10,926 bases of DNA from an uncultured Planctomycetaceae bacterium (lineage in GTDB: Bacteria; Planctomycetota; Planctomycetia; Planctomycetales; Planctomycetaceae). Below, piece by piece: positions 1 to 7,484 of the stretch; position 1 is the first letter of the stretch; each line of letters starts with the position of its first letter. Where the stretch lies: assembly GCA_903823545.1 (NCBI GenBank), contig CAIJTL010000218.1, positions 1 to 10,926 of the forward strand. Direction: 5' to 3'. Below the pieces are notes generated by a model, which saw only the letters and a program-made list of their open reading frames with translations, was not told where the DNA came from and ran no database searches. Position numbers and translations under genes: made by a program.

Positions 1-250
1 ATCTCTGGTGACAACAATTGATCTGGCTTGGTGTGGATTGGATTGTTCATCGGATCGCCGTTCTTTGGGGCTCGTCGTCACACATCGGCTCGGTCAAATT
101 GCGAGGTTACGGCGGCACCCGTTCGAGGCTCAAGTCGTGCGAAGATTGCCGGTGCGCGAAAGTCTGACGATTTTTCGTGTGGTGACGGTTGCCCGGCTGC
201 CGATCATGAGTGTGCGAGGCATTCGGCCCGCTCACTCAGGAGAACTCAAG
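1..250. other. Leader region with no convincing gene
   Basis: Two overlapping open frames run through this stretch on the + strand into the small gene at 251, but neither has family-like sequence, a signal peptide or a good ribosome binding site at its first ATG. They look like chance open frames in GC-rich DNA. I found no clear -35/-10 pair and no strong hairpin. The promoter of the small secreted protein presumably lies here but cannot be placed by eye. Confidence 0.5.
238..243 (+). promoter_or_regulatory. Shine-Dalgarno site deciding the start at 251
   Basis: AGGAGA lies seven bases before the ATG at 251. It is the strongest ribosome binding site in the window. It decides between the start at 251, which yields an immediate signal peptide, and the much longer upstream extension of the same frame beginning at position 8, which has no such site. 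Confidence 0.8.
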
Positions 251-553
251 ATGCGACGAATCCTCTCGACAGGTTTGATCATGCTGGCGGTTGTCATCGC
301 CACTCAATTCGACGGTTCGAACACGGCGGAAGCTGCCGGACGCGGTCAGCCGACCGACTGGAATCGGTTCAACTATTACCCCTACGTGTATTACCCACAC
401 AACTTCCAACGACCGCAGGGGAGCAACGACAGCTTGTACTACAGGTACAACCAACAGCAACGAATCCCGGTTCAAAACAAGAACTGGTACAACTTTTACA
501 ACACCGATCAACCGTATTACCGCGGTCATCACTTCATCTTGGATGTGTTCTAA
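251..553 (+). CDS. Small secreted tyrosine/asparagine-rich protein
   Basis: This encodes a 100-residue exported protein of unknown function. Residues 1-28 form a clear signal peptide: a basic MRR start, a hydrophobic core LIMLAVVIA, and a likely cleavage near AEA-A at about residues 26-29. The mature part of about 72 residues has 12 tyrosines and many asparagines, in clusters such as NYYPYVYYP, SLYYRY and NWYNFYN, and ends GHHFILDVF. It has no cysteine and no membrane segment after the signal. I believe similar short Tyr-rich secreted proteins with a related C-terminus occur in planctomycetes, sometimes under misleading names, but I could not confirm this. It is monocistronic: a strong Shine-Dalgarno precedes it and a hairpin terminator follows 117 bases after the stop. 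A structural or cell-surface role is only a guess. Confidence 0.8.
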   Translation: MRRILSTGLIMLAVVIATQFDGSNTAEAAGRGQPTDWNRFNYYPYVYYPHNFQRPQGSNDSLYYRYNQQQRIPVQNKNWYNFYNTDQPYYRGHHFILDVF

Positions 554-669
554 CGCAGCGCATTTCAAACATGACGTGATTTCGAGGCAGAATATGACTT
601 CAAGCCATTGAACAGGGACGCTCACGGCACCGGCAGGAAGCCAGACTTGAAGGCAAACTTCTGTACGAC

Positions 670-705
670 AAGAAAGCCCGCTCGGCTGATCGAGCGGGCT
701 TTCTT
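670..705 (+). terminator. Rho-independent terminator, perfect 15-bp stem
   Basis: Arms 670-684 and 691-705 are perfectly complementary (AAGAAAGCCCGCTCG against CGAGCGGGCTTTCTT) around a six-base loop GCTGAT. The GC-rich core is flanked by A-rich DNA on the left and T-rich DNA on the right (TTTCTTTATT), so it could stop transcription from either side. It most likely ends the transcript of the small secreted protein gene. Confidence 0.88.
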
Positions 706-743
706 TATTGGGTGATGAGTTCCCAGTGGTAGTGAGGTGCTTG

Positions 744-821
744 TGGTGAGCCGGGCGGCGTCAGCCCCCGGACTCTTCCGCTCGCAGGTTTATCCGGGGG
801 CTGACGCCACCCGGCTCACCA
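744..821. repeat. Long intergenic inverted repeat (REP-like)
   Basis: Arms 745-772 and 793-820 are complementary at 27 of 28 positions; the only mismatch pairs C756 with A809. The T744/A821 pair extends the stem by one. The 20-base loop is CTCTTCCGCTCGCAGGTTTA. The arm starts GGTGAGCCGGG and contains GTCAGCCCCCGGA. There is no T-tract after it, and the proper terminator lies upstream, so it looks like a dispersed palindromic element and not a terminator. I recall similar GGTGAGCCGGGTGGCGTCAGC-like palindromes from planctomycete genomes but could not check copy number. Confidence 0.75.
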
Positions 822-884
822 AACCATTCACTGGCCGCGAGAGGTATCAAGCAACTTCGATTATGATCTGAAGGCTTCGCACTC

Positions 885-3800
885 ATGGACGATCACGATT
901 TCAATGCGGCATCAAAATCTTCAGCGCCGTCAGCGTTACCCAAGAAGCGCAGATGGGTCGCGAGACTGTTTATCCTCAGCCTGTTGATGCTGAGTTCACT
1001 CGCGGGTGTCGCTTGGTTTGGGCCGAGCATCGTTGCGGCGACTGTCTTGAAGCAGCAGGTTCCGAAATTTCTGTTTCCATCGTTTCCTGGCAAAGTAGAG
1101 CTGGGTGAAACGTCGCTCGGATGGTTATCTCCCGTTGTCATTCGCGACTTGAAAGCGACCGATGATCAAGGGAAGCCGCTGTTGGAGGTCCGCGAGTTTT
1201 CCACCAGTGAAACGCTATGGACACTGGCGACTCGCGCGAATGATCTTGGTCGGCTTAAGTTGGTCGAACCAGTCGTGCATGTTGATTTGCGGAATGACGG
1301 ATCGAATGTCGAAGACGTCGTGACGAAGTATCTCAACGGGCTTGGTGCCAGCACCGGCCCGGCGGCTGATGTGCAAGTTGAGATTGAGTACGCGAAGCTG
1401 GAACTCGATCACAAACAAGCGGACCGCAAGGCGACGATCGAACCGTTGTCATTGCGAGTCGTTTCGATCCAAGGAGCGCTCGATGAGTTAGATCTTGTTG
1501 CCGGGAAATTGCCGAAGGACAAATCCGAAGCGAGCGATGCCGAATGGTTTGCCGTCCGCTTCGGTGGAGTTGATAAGAACGCCGACGAACCCAAGAAAAA
1601 GTCGACTGATATCAAGCCGGTGTTGATTCGAGCCTCTAACTGGAAACTCGAACGCTTTGCCGCAGCATTGTGTCGCGTGCAACCAAACGCTGATCTGTCG
1701 GGAGTTCTGGATGCCGACTGCCGTGGTTCAGTCTCACTCACGGCTGAACCGCTCGAATGGGAATGGAACGGGCGAGTGGCGTTGTCTCAATTGCTCTTGG
1801 CCGGGCTGAACGGGATGAAGCAGGACCGCTTGGTTTTGGATGAAGTCTCACTCAGTGGCCGCGCATCGTCGTCGAAGGGGCGGCTGTCGATGAACGAATT
1901 GCAGGTTTCTACCGGAGTCGGCGAACTCACCGCAACCGGCGACATTCCGATTGCGAGTTGGACTGGTAAATCAAGTGCCGACATCGTTCGCTCGTTACTC
2001 AGCGAAGAAGACTATCGCATCGCCGGGCATGTCGATTTGAAGAAGCTCGCCGCGAAACTGCCGCAGACAATGCGAGTCCGCGAAGGGACCGAGATTACCG
2101 GCGGCAAAGTCGCCATCGAGTTCGTGGGCGCAGACGTCGAGAAACAACGTCGCTGGACCGGACACGTCACATTGGCGGGGCTGTCGGCAATCAATGATGG
2201 TCGTCGGTTGTCGTGGGAATCACCGCTCGAAACGCGATTCCGTGCGCACCAAGATCAGTCAGAAATCATCGTCGATGAAATCCTCTGTTCGTCCGACTTC
2301 TTGCGACTCAAGGGAAGCGGAACGCTCGACGAAGCGAAGTTTCAAGCGACCGGTGATCTCACAAAGCTGCAAGACAACATTGAACGCTTCATCGACCTCG
2401 GACACGAACAGCTCGCCGGTCAGATGCAGGCAACAGGAGCAATTCGGCGCGATGATGACGGACGAGTTCAATTCACTTCGGATATCACGCTCGATGATTT
2501 TGCTTACGTTGTCTCCAAGGAAACTGAGTGGCGCGAGCAGCACTTAGAGTTGAAGGTCGCAGCGACCGGGCAGGCTCAGAAAGGTCAAACGCAAAAGCTG
2601 ACCAGCATCGACAGCGCGAAGTTGCGATTGAACAGCGCGGGCGATGTGCTGGAACTGACTCTGCAACAGCCGGTCGATCTCACGGCGAAGGAGCCGACCT
2701 ATGCGACATCCGCAAAGCTCAATGGCTTACTCACGACATGGCAAAACCGACTGCGTCCGATCGTCGATGTTGCCGACTGGCGACTGGCGGGAACGATTGA
2801 TTTGACGGCTGATGTCAGTAGCCGCTCAACTCAAATCGACGTGACGCAAGTGACTGCGACGCTCGGTGAGCTCAGCGTACGCGGACCAGAATGGTTGATC
2901 CAAGAACCGCAAGCCAAGCTGGCGACATCAGGCGTTTGGGACGGAGTGAAACAAACTTGGACATCGCCGCGATCAACGTTGGTTGGAAATGCGGTCGCTT
3001 GCGAAGTCGACAATTTGGTCTGTGTGCTCGGAAAGTCGGGGCTCGCAAAGCTGGCTGGTGACGCGAAGTATCGAGCGGATCTGAAGCAAGTTTCGAAATG
3101 GAAGAATCAAGCACTGGCGACGCCGTCGTACTTTGTCGGCGGAACGTTATCCGGCACGGCGACGGTGACAGATCAATCGGACGTGTTGTCGGGAAACCTC
3201 GATGGTCAGGTCGATCAGTTCGAGTTGTTTCAACTGCGTGTCGCGTCGGGACAGCAATCAAAATGGGAACCTCTTTGGTCCGAGCCACAATTGAAGATGT
3301 CAGGCAAAGGGGCTTACGACTCAAAGGCGGACAAGTTGGTCGTTGAAGGAACGTCGCTCGTTGTTGACGGATTGAGTGCGACTGCAAAAGGTCAGCTTGA
3401 GCAATGTTCGACCAAGCAGCGAGTCGATCTCTCCGGCGAGTTCACCTACGACTGGGACGCGCTGGCGAAACGATTCAGCGAGTCGTTTCGGAAGAACGTG
3501 CAATTGACGGGAAAGGACCGCCGTCCGTTTGCACTACGTGGGACGCTGGCGAGTGCCTCGCTATCGAGCACAGTTTCGGAAACCAACGCAAGCGATCTGA
3601 GTGGGCAAGCGGGGATCGGCTGGGCGTCGGCAATCGCATATGGAATGAATTTCGGAACGGCGGATATTTCTCTGCGGATCGATAAGGGTGTCGGACGGCT
3701 CAACCCGATCGACATGGCGGTCAATGAAGGAAAGCTGCATCTGGAGCCGCAGTTTCGCTTTGATGTCACTCCGTCGTTGCTCGTGTTGCCGAAAGAGAAA

Positions 3801-4499
3801 GTGCTCGATCAAGTCCGGCTCTCGCCGGAGTTGTGCAATCAATGGCTGAAGTTCGTCGCTCCGTTGCTGGCCGATGCGGCTCAAGTCGAAGGACGGTTCT
3901 CGCTAGATGTTGCCTCCGGTTCGTTGCCACTCTCAGCGATGACGACTGGCGATGTCGATGGATCGCTCGTCGTTCACGACGCTCAAGTCCGTCCGGGAAG
4001 TCTTGCAGCGGAAATCGTTGGTGCCGTCGAACAAATCCGCTCGATCGTGCAACGCCGTCCGCCGAAGGCGCTCAACCGCGAGCGGCCCTTCATGAAGATG
4101 CCTGCTCAAGCGGTTCCATTTCGGCTCGTTGAGGAAAGAGTCACTCATCAAGGAGCCACGTTCGTCTTCTCTGATTTGGTCGTGCGGACGAGTGGCTCAG
4201 TCGGACTCGACGAGAGTCTCGATTTGATCGCCGACATTCCGATCAAAGACGAATGGGTCGGCAGCAACGACAAACTACTCGGCAGCCTCAAAGGGAAGAC
4301 GGTGCAGATTCCGATTCGTGGAACACTCACTCGCCCACAACTCGACAACCGCGTCCTTGCCGGACTCGCTCGAGACGTTGGCGCATCAGCCGTTGGAAAC
4401 TTGTTGGAGGATCAACTCAAAGGAAAGGTCCCCGACAAAGTTGATGGAGTGATCAAGCAAGGTCTTGATCAACTCTTCGCCCCGAAGAAGAAAAAGTAA
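885..4499 (+). CDS. AsmA/TamB-like large membrane-anchored protein
   Basis: This is a 1204-residue protein. A basic stretch KKRR at residues 20-23 is followed by one hydrophobic segment at about 25-45, which fits an N-terminal inner-membrane anchor with the rest in the periplasm. The body is a long series of short beta-strand-like pieces such as RVNSAGDVLEL-type alternations and SGxGxLD turns, for example LRLKGSGTLDEAKFQATGDL. The C-terminal part has VQIPIRGTLTRPQLD at 1140-1154, the 'projection' motif typical of AsmA-like proteins, and it ends in a lysine-rich tail. AsmA/TamB-type proteins form long hydrophobic beta grooves that carry lipids or help outer-membrane assembly; that role here is inferred from the fold style. 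The start at 885 has a modest GAAGG ten bases upstream. The gene stands alone between two repeat-bearing gaps. Confidence 0.75.
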   Translation: MDDHDFNAASKSSAPSALPKKRRWVARLFILSLLMLSSLAGVAWFGPSIVAATVLKQQVPKFLFPSFPGKVELGETSLGWLSPVVIRDLKATDDQGKPLLEVREFSTSETLWTLATRANDLGRLKLVEPVVHVDLRNDGSNVEDVVTKYLNGLGASTGPAADVQVEIEYAKLELDHKQADRKATIEPLSLRVVSIQGALDELDLVAGKLPKDKSEASDAEWFAVRFGGVDKNADEPKKKSTDIKPVLIRASNWKLERFAAALCRVQPNADLSGVLDADCRGSVSLTAEPLEWEWNGRVALSQLLLAGLNGMKQDRLVLDEVSLSGRASSSKGRLSMNELQVSTGVGELTATGDIPIASWTGKSSADIVRSLLSEEDYRIAGHVDLKKLAAKLPQTMRVREGTEITGGKVAIEFVGADVEKQRRWTGHVTLAGLSAINDGRRLSWESPLETRFRAHQDQSEIIVDEILCSSDFLRLKGSGTLDEAKFQATGDLTKLQDNIERFIDLGHEQLAGQMQATGAIRRDDDGRVQFTSDITLDDFAYVVSKETEWREQHLELKVAATGQAQKGQTQKLTSIDSAKLRLNSAGDVLELTLQQPVDLTAKEPTYATSAKLNGLLTTWQNRLRPIVDVADWRLAGTIDLTADVSSRSTQIDVTQVTATLGELSVRGPEWLIQEPQAKLATSGVWDGVKQTWTSPRSTLVGNAVACEVDNLVCVLGKSGLAKLAGDAKYRADLKQVSKWKNQALATPSYFVGGTLSGTATVTDQSDVLSGNLDGQVDQFELFQLRVASGQQSKWEPLWSEPQLKMSGKGAYDSKADKLVVEGTSLVVDGLSATAKGQLEQCSTKQRVDLSGEFTYDWDALAKRFSESFRKNVQLTGKDRRPFALRGTLASASLSSTVSETNASDLSGQAGIGWASAIAYGMNFGTADISLRIDKGVGRLNPIDMAVNEGKLHLEPQFRFDVTPSLLVLPKEKVLDQVRLSPELCNQWLKFVAPLLADAAQVEGRFSLDVASGSLPLSAMTTGDVDGSLVVHDAQVRPGSLAAEIVGAVEQIRSIVQRRPPKALNRERPFMKMPAQAVPFRLVEERVTHQGATFVFSDLVVRTSGSVGLDESLDLIADIPIKDEWVGSNDKLLGSLKGKTVQIPIRGTLTRPQLDNRVLAGLARDVGASAVGNLLEDQLKGKVPDKVDGVIKQGLDQLFAPKKKK

Positions 4500-4897
4500 G
4501 TGGCGAAGCGTCGGAACGTAGCCGTCATCGCTCCGTTCATTGAGAGCGCAACATCAAGCCGGAGGCTTGGCAGCCATTAGCCGGAGGCTGAGCGCAGCGA
4601 CGCCCCGGTATCGGTCCAAACGTTGGTTCGACCCCGGTGAGGTCGTAGCGCGGCAGTCTGGCATCCCGCTGGGATGCAAACACTCATCGCTCAGAGTCCA
4701 GGGGTGTTGCTGCGCTCAATCCCGGCTAATGGGATGGCAACCCTTCGGGTTGGCAATATCCGGCTCATCACTCATCGCGTCATGGCTGCGTAGATTCTCG
4801 CCGCCGGTCGATTCCCGCTGTTGGTGAATGCGGACTACACTCGCCGCCGAATTGGCAATCGAACAACACGGCCCCATCCTCAAAAGAGAACTCATCC
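4500..4897. other. 398-base gap, mostly repeat element
   Basis: No convincing gene lies here. One frame is open from 4540 to 4827, but it translates the hairpin-rich repeat into an Arg/Ser-rich product with no recognisable domain. The middle of the gap is the palindromic mosaic described separately. The last 130 bases before the propeller gene should hold its promoter, but I see no convincing -35/-10 pair. A weak AAGAGAA at 4884-4890 is the likely ribosome binding site for the start at 4898. Confidence 0.6.
4557..4765. repeat. Nested hairpin mosaic, MITE/REP-like element
   Basis: The ends form a terminal inverted repeat (AGCCGGA at 4557-4563, TCCGGCT at 4759-4765). A second inner pair is ATTAGCCGG 4576-4584 with CCGGCTAAT 4722-4730, directly followed by TGAGCGCAGC 4589-4598 with GCTGCGCTCA 4709-4718. 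Inside and around these are small hairpins that all have three-base loops: AGCC-GGA-GGCT at 4557-4567 and again at 4579-4589, GCATCCC-GCT-GGGATGC at 4661-4677, and CAACCC-TTC-GGGTTG at 4738-4752. There is no transposase gene. The design suggests a non-autonomous dispersed element; copy number cannot be judged from this window. Confidence 0.7.
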
Positions 4898-6199
4898 ATG
4901 CTGCGAACTCGGTTCACGCTGTCCGTTTTGTTGTTGACCGTTTTCTGTCTCGCGACGTCTAGTCTGCTTGGGGCTGCTGAGACTCGCGAAGGGGGCGATG
5001 CCGGACCGATTACCGTTTCTCCAAACGATTGGCCGTGGTGGCGAGGCCCGCAACGCAACGGCATCGCGGCTGCAGATCAGAAGCCGCCGATGACTTGGAG
5101 CGATAAAGAGAACATCGTCTGGAAGACGCCGGTGTCGGGACGTGGTCATGGATCGCCGACGGTCGTCGGCAATCAAATCTTTCTGGCGACTGCGGATCAC
5201 GACAGCGAAGTGCAATCGGTCCTCTGCTTTGATCGGCTGTCCGGCAAGCAACTTTGGCAAACAGAGATTCATCGCGGTGGGTTCGAGAAAAAAGGGAATG
5301 AGAAAAGCTCGCTCGCGTCATCGACGCTGGCGTGCGATGGTCAGCGTGTCTTCATCAACTTCCTGAACGGCGGCGCGATTCACACGACAGCGCTGAGCCT
5401 CGACGGGCAGAAGTTGTGGCAAACGAAGATCACTGATTACGTCTTGCATCAAGGTTTTGGTTCGTCGCCGGCGGTCTACCAATCGCTGGTCATCGTTTCC
5501 GCCGACAACAAAGGGGGAACGGGAGCGATCGCGGCACTCAATCGAGCGACGGGCAAAGTCGTCTGGCAACAACCGCGACCGAAGTTTCCGAATTACACCT
5601 CGCCGATCATTCTTAATGTCGCTGGGCGCGAGCAGCTTTTCTTCAGCGGCTGCGATTTGGTCACAAGCTTCAATCCGCTCGACGGCAAGAAGCTGTGGGA
5701 GATCGAAGGCTCTACGACCGAGTGCGTGACCTCAACGGTGACTGACGGCAATCTCATTTTCACGAGCGGCGGTTATCCGAAGAATCACCTGTCGGCAGTG
5801 AAGGCGGACGGCTCTGGCAAAGTCGTGTGGGAAAACGGCTCGCGGGTTTATGTCCCGTCAATGCTGGTTCGCGACGGTCATCTTTATGCGGTGCTCGATG
5901 CGGGCGTTGCCATGTGCTGGAAGAGCGATACGGGCAAAGAAGTTTGGAAGGGCCGACTCGGTGGAACGTTCAGTGCATCGCCGGTGATGGTCGGCGAACA
6001 TCTCTTCGCGACAAATGAGTCGGGCAAGACCTACGTCTTCAAAACGAAGCCCGATGCGTTTGAGCTTGTTGGCGAGAATCAGCTCGCTGAAGACGTCTTC
6101 TCAACGCCGACGTTCTGCGGCAGTCGCATTTATATGCGTGCGGCCAGTCGAGTCGATGGGAAGCGACAAGAGATGTTGTACTGCATTGGGACGAAGTGA
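4898..6199 (+). CDS. Exported PQQ-type beta-propeller repeat protein
   Basis: This encodes 433 residues. Residues 1-27 form a signal peptide (basic MLRTR, then LSVLLLTVFCLA, cleavage near LLGAAE), so the protein is exported. The motif WPWWRGPQRNG lies near residue 46 and is common in planctomycete propeller proteins annotated as BamB-like or PQQ-binding-like. Blade signatures of the form G-K-x-x-W recur at residues 116 (GKQLW), 170 (GQKLW), 219 (GKVVW), 263 (GKKLW), 307 (GKVVW) and 346 (GKEVW), which fits a seven- or eight-bladed propeller. No dehydrogenase catalytic motif or haem site (CxxCH) is visible, so an enzymatic PQQ protein is unlikely. A scaffold or binding role outside the cytoplasm is the safer reading. 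The gene is flanked on both sides by palindromic repeats and appears to be transcribed on its own. Confidence 0.88.
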   Translation: MLRTRFTLSVLLLTVFCLATSSLLGAAETREGGDAGPITVSPNDWPWWRGPQRNGIAAADQKPPMTWSDKENIVWKTPVSGRGHGSPTVVGNQIFLATADHDSEVQSVLCFDRLSGKQLWQTEIHRGGFEKKGNEKSSLASSTLACDGQRVFINFLNGGAIHTTALSLDGQKLWQTKITDYVLHQGFGSSPAVYQSLVIVSADNKGGTGAIAALNRATGKVVWQQPRPKFPNYTSPIILNVAGREQLFFSGCDLVTSFNPLDGKKLWEIEGSTTECVTSTVTDGNLIFTSGGYPKNHLSAVKADGSGKVVWENGSRVYVPSMLVRDGHLYAVLDAGVAMCWKSDTGKEVWKGRLGGTFSASPVMVGEHLFATNESGKTYVFKTKPDAFELVGENQLAEDVFSTPTFCGSRIYMRAASRVDGKRQEMLYCIGTK

Positions 6200-6203
6200 A
6201 ATC

Positions 6204-6266
6204 GTAGAGCAGGCGGCTCGCCTGCCTCTGGTCTTGTTGAAAAGACAGGCGGGCCGCCTGTGCTAC
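6204..6266. repeat. Palindromic repeat between propeller gene and gcvT
   Basis: Arms 6204-6227 and 6243-6266 match at 20 of 24 positions around a 15-base loop; the outer ends are GTAG and CTAC. Each arm also holds its own small palindrome (AGGCGGCTCGCCT on the left, AGGCGGGCCGCCT on the right), so a cruciform with three-base loops could form. A short GTTTT run follows on the right, so weak terminator activity for the propeller gene is possible. I recall similar GTAGCACAGGCGGC elements from planctomycete genomes, unverified. Confidence 0.72.
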
Positions 6267-6284
6267 GTTTTGGGAATAACCACA

Positions 6285-7400
6285 ATGTCCGAACTTCAAA
6301 AAACTCCGTTTCATGAGTGGCACGTCGCGAACGGCGGGCGAATGGTTGAATTCGGTGGCTGGCACATGCCGGTGCAGTACACCTCGATCATCGAAGAGCA
6401 TCACGCGGTCCGGCGAGCGGCAGGACTATTCGACATCGCTCACATGGGACGGCTGCGATTCACAGGGCCGGATGTCGTGCGGTTTCTCGATCATTTGCTG
6501 ACGAACGACGTCGCATCGCTCAAATTGGGACAAGTCCGCTACTCGCTGGTAACAAACGAAGCGGGCGGCGTTCTGGACGACGTGTTGGTCTATCGATTCG
6601 AGTCGTGTCACATGCTTGTCGTGAATGCGTCGAACCGTCTGAAAATCGTCGATTGGATTGAGCGTCATCGCGGCGGCTTCGATGTGCGTGTGGAAGACCT
6701 GACTCTCGAATGGAGCATGATCGCGCTGCAAGGTCCGCGAGCAATCGAGTTGATCTCGGCAATGACAACAACGGACGTTGCCTCACTGAAGTATTACTTC
6801 GCCAGCGAGACCAACGTGCTCGACGTCCCCAGTATCGTCAGTCGCACGGGCTACACGGGCGAAGACGGCGTGGAAGTCATGTTACCGAACGCTCATGGTC
6901 AGCGAATCTGGGATGAGCTCATAGAACGAGGCCGTTCGGTTGGCCTCGTCGCTTGCGGACTCGGATGCCGCGACACGTTGCGGCTCGAAGCAGCCATGCC
7001 GCTTTACGGCCACGAGCTTTCCGAATCGACCGATCCCATCACCGCCGGACTTTCGTTTGCGGTGAAGCTCACTTCGAAAGAGTTCATCGGAAAGAGTGCG
7101 TTGCTCACCAAGCCGCAGCCTCCGGCAAAGCGTCGTGTCGGTGTTGTGCTCGCTGGTCGCCGCATCGCTCGCGAAGGCTCGCAGATTTTCGGCATCGGTA
7201 CCGCCGTTGATTCATCGAATGCTTCACCGATTGGCGAAGTCACCTCCGGGACATTTTCACCAACTCTCGAAAAGTCGATCGCGATGGCCTACGTCTCTCG
7301 TGACGCTGCGGTCGCTGGAACGAGTATCGAAGTCGATGTTCGCGGCAAGCGAGAGTCAGCGACGATCGTTGACCTCCCGTTTTATCGCCGCGCGACGTAA
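6285..7400 (+). CDS. gcvT: Glycine cleavage T protein (aminomethyltransferase)
   Basis: The product has 371 residues, the usual length for GcvT. This cytoplasmic enzyme takes the aminomethyl group from the lipoyl arm of H protein and transfers it to tetrahydrofolate, giving 5,10-methylene-THF and ammonia. Family motifs in order are FGGWHMPVQY near residue 23, GLFDIAHMGR near 47, YSLVTNEAGGVLDDVLVY with the catalytic-type Asp at 98/99, ALQGPRA, SRTGYTGEDGVEV, CGLGCRDTLRLEAAMPLYGHEL, and the C-terminal barrel GEVTSGTFSPTL. The frame is open upstream to 6015, but that extension overlaps the propeller gene and runs through the palindrome, so ATG 6285, which opens the conserved MSELQKTPFHEWH, is preferred. 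A weak GGGA lies about nine bases upstream. No gcvH or gcvP follows, and no glycine riboswitch was recognised. Confidence 0.95.
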   Translation: MSELQKTPFHEWHVANGGRMVEFGGWHMPVQYTSIIEEHHAVRRAAGLFDIAHMGRLRFTGPDVVRFLDHLLTNDVASLKLGQVRYSLVTNEAGGVLDDVLVYRFESCHMLVVNASNRLKIVDWIERHRGGFDVRVEDLTLEWSMIALQGPRAIELISAMTTTDVASLKYYFASETNVLDVPSIVSRTGYTGEDGVEVMLPNAHGQRIWDELIERGRSVGLVACGLGCRDTLRLEAAMPLYGHELSESTDPITAGLSFAVKLTSKEFIGKSALLTKPQPPAKRRVGVVLAGRRIAREGSQIFGIGTAVDSSNASPIGEVTSGTFSPTLEKSIAMAYVSRDAAVAGTSIEVDVRGKRESATIVDLPFYRRAT

Positions 7401-7451
7401 CTGCCAGCTCTTTGCTCATATGCTGGCTCGCTCACAAGCTGGCAGCTTGTG
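7401..7451. repeat. Palindromic repeat between gcvT and galT
   Basis: Two overlapping inverted repeats compete. CTGCCAGCT at 7401-7409 pairs with AGCTGGCAG at 7437-7445, and CACAAGCT at 7433-7440 pairs perfectly with AGCTTGTG at 7444-7451 around a three-base GGC loop. It starts on the base after the gcvT stop. The following GGCTACGGTTTAGGA resembles the GCTACGTTTTGGGA after the palindrome before gcvT. No T-tract typical of a terminator follows. Confidence 0.6.
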
Positions 7452-7484
7452 GCTACGGTTTAGGACTGCTTTAAGAAAGACACC

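Noticed and set aside
8..250. N-terminal extension of the small secreted protein up to position 8, and the overlapping frame 28-579
   Set aside because: The extension removes the signal peptide from the N-terminus and lacks a ribosome binding site, while AGGAGA stands before the ATG at 251. The 28-579 frame has no domain-like sequence and overlaps the better gene.
744..821. Second terminator after the small secreted protein gene
   Set aside because: The 20-base loop and lack of a T-run fit a dispersed palindrome better, and a clean terminator already lies at 670-705.
4540..4827. 95-residue open frame in the gap before the propeller gene
   Set aside because: It is a translation of the palindromic repeat, rich in Arg and Ser, with no family resemblance and no ribosome binding site.
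6015..6284. 90-residue N-terminal extension of gcvT
   Set aside because: It overlaps the 3' end of the propeller gene and reads through the intergenic palindrome; family similarity begins at the ATG at 6285.
6200..6284. Glycine riboswitch upstream of gcvT
   Set aside because: The gap is only 85 bases and is filled by the palindromic repeat, with no tandem aptamer-like architecture.
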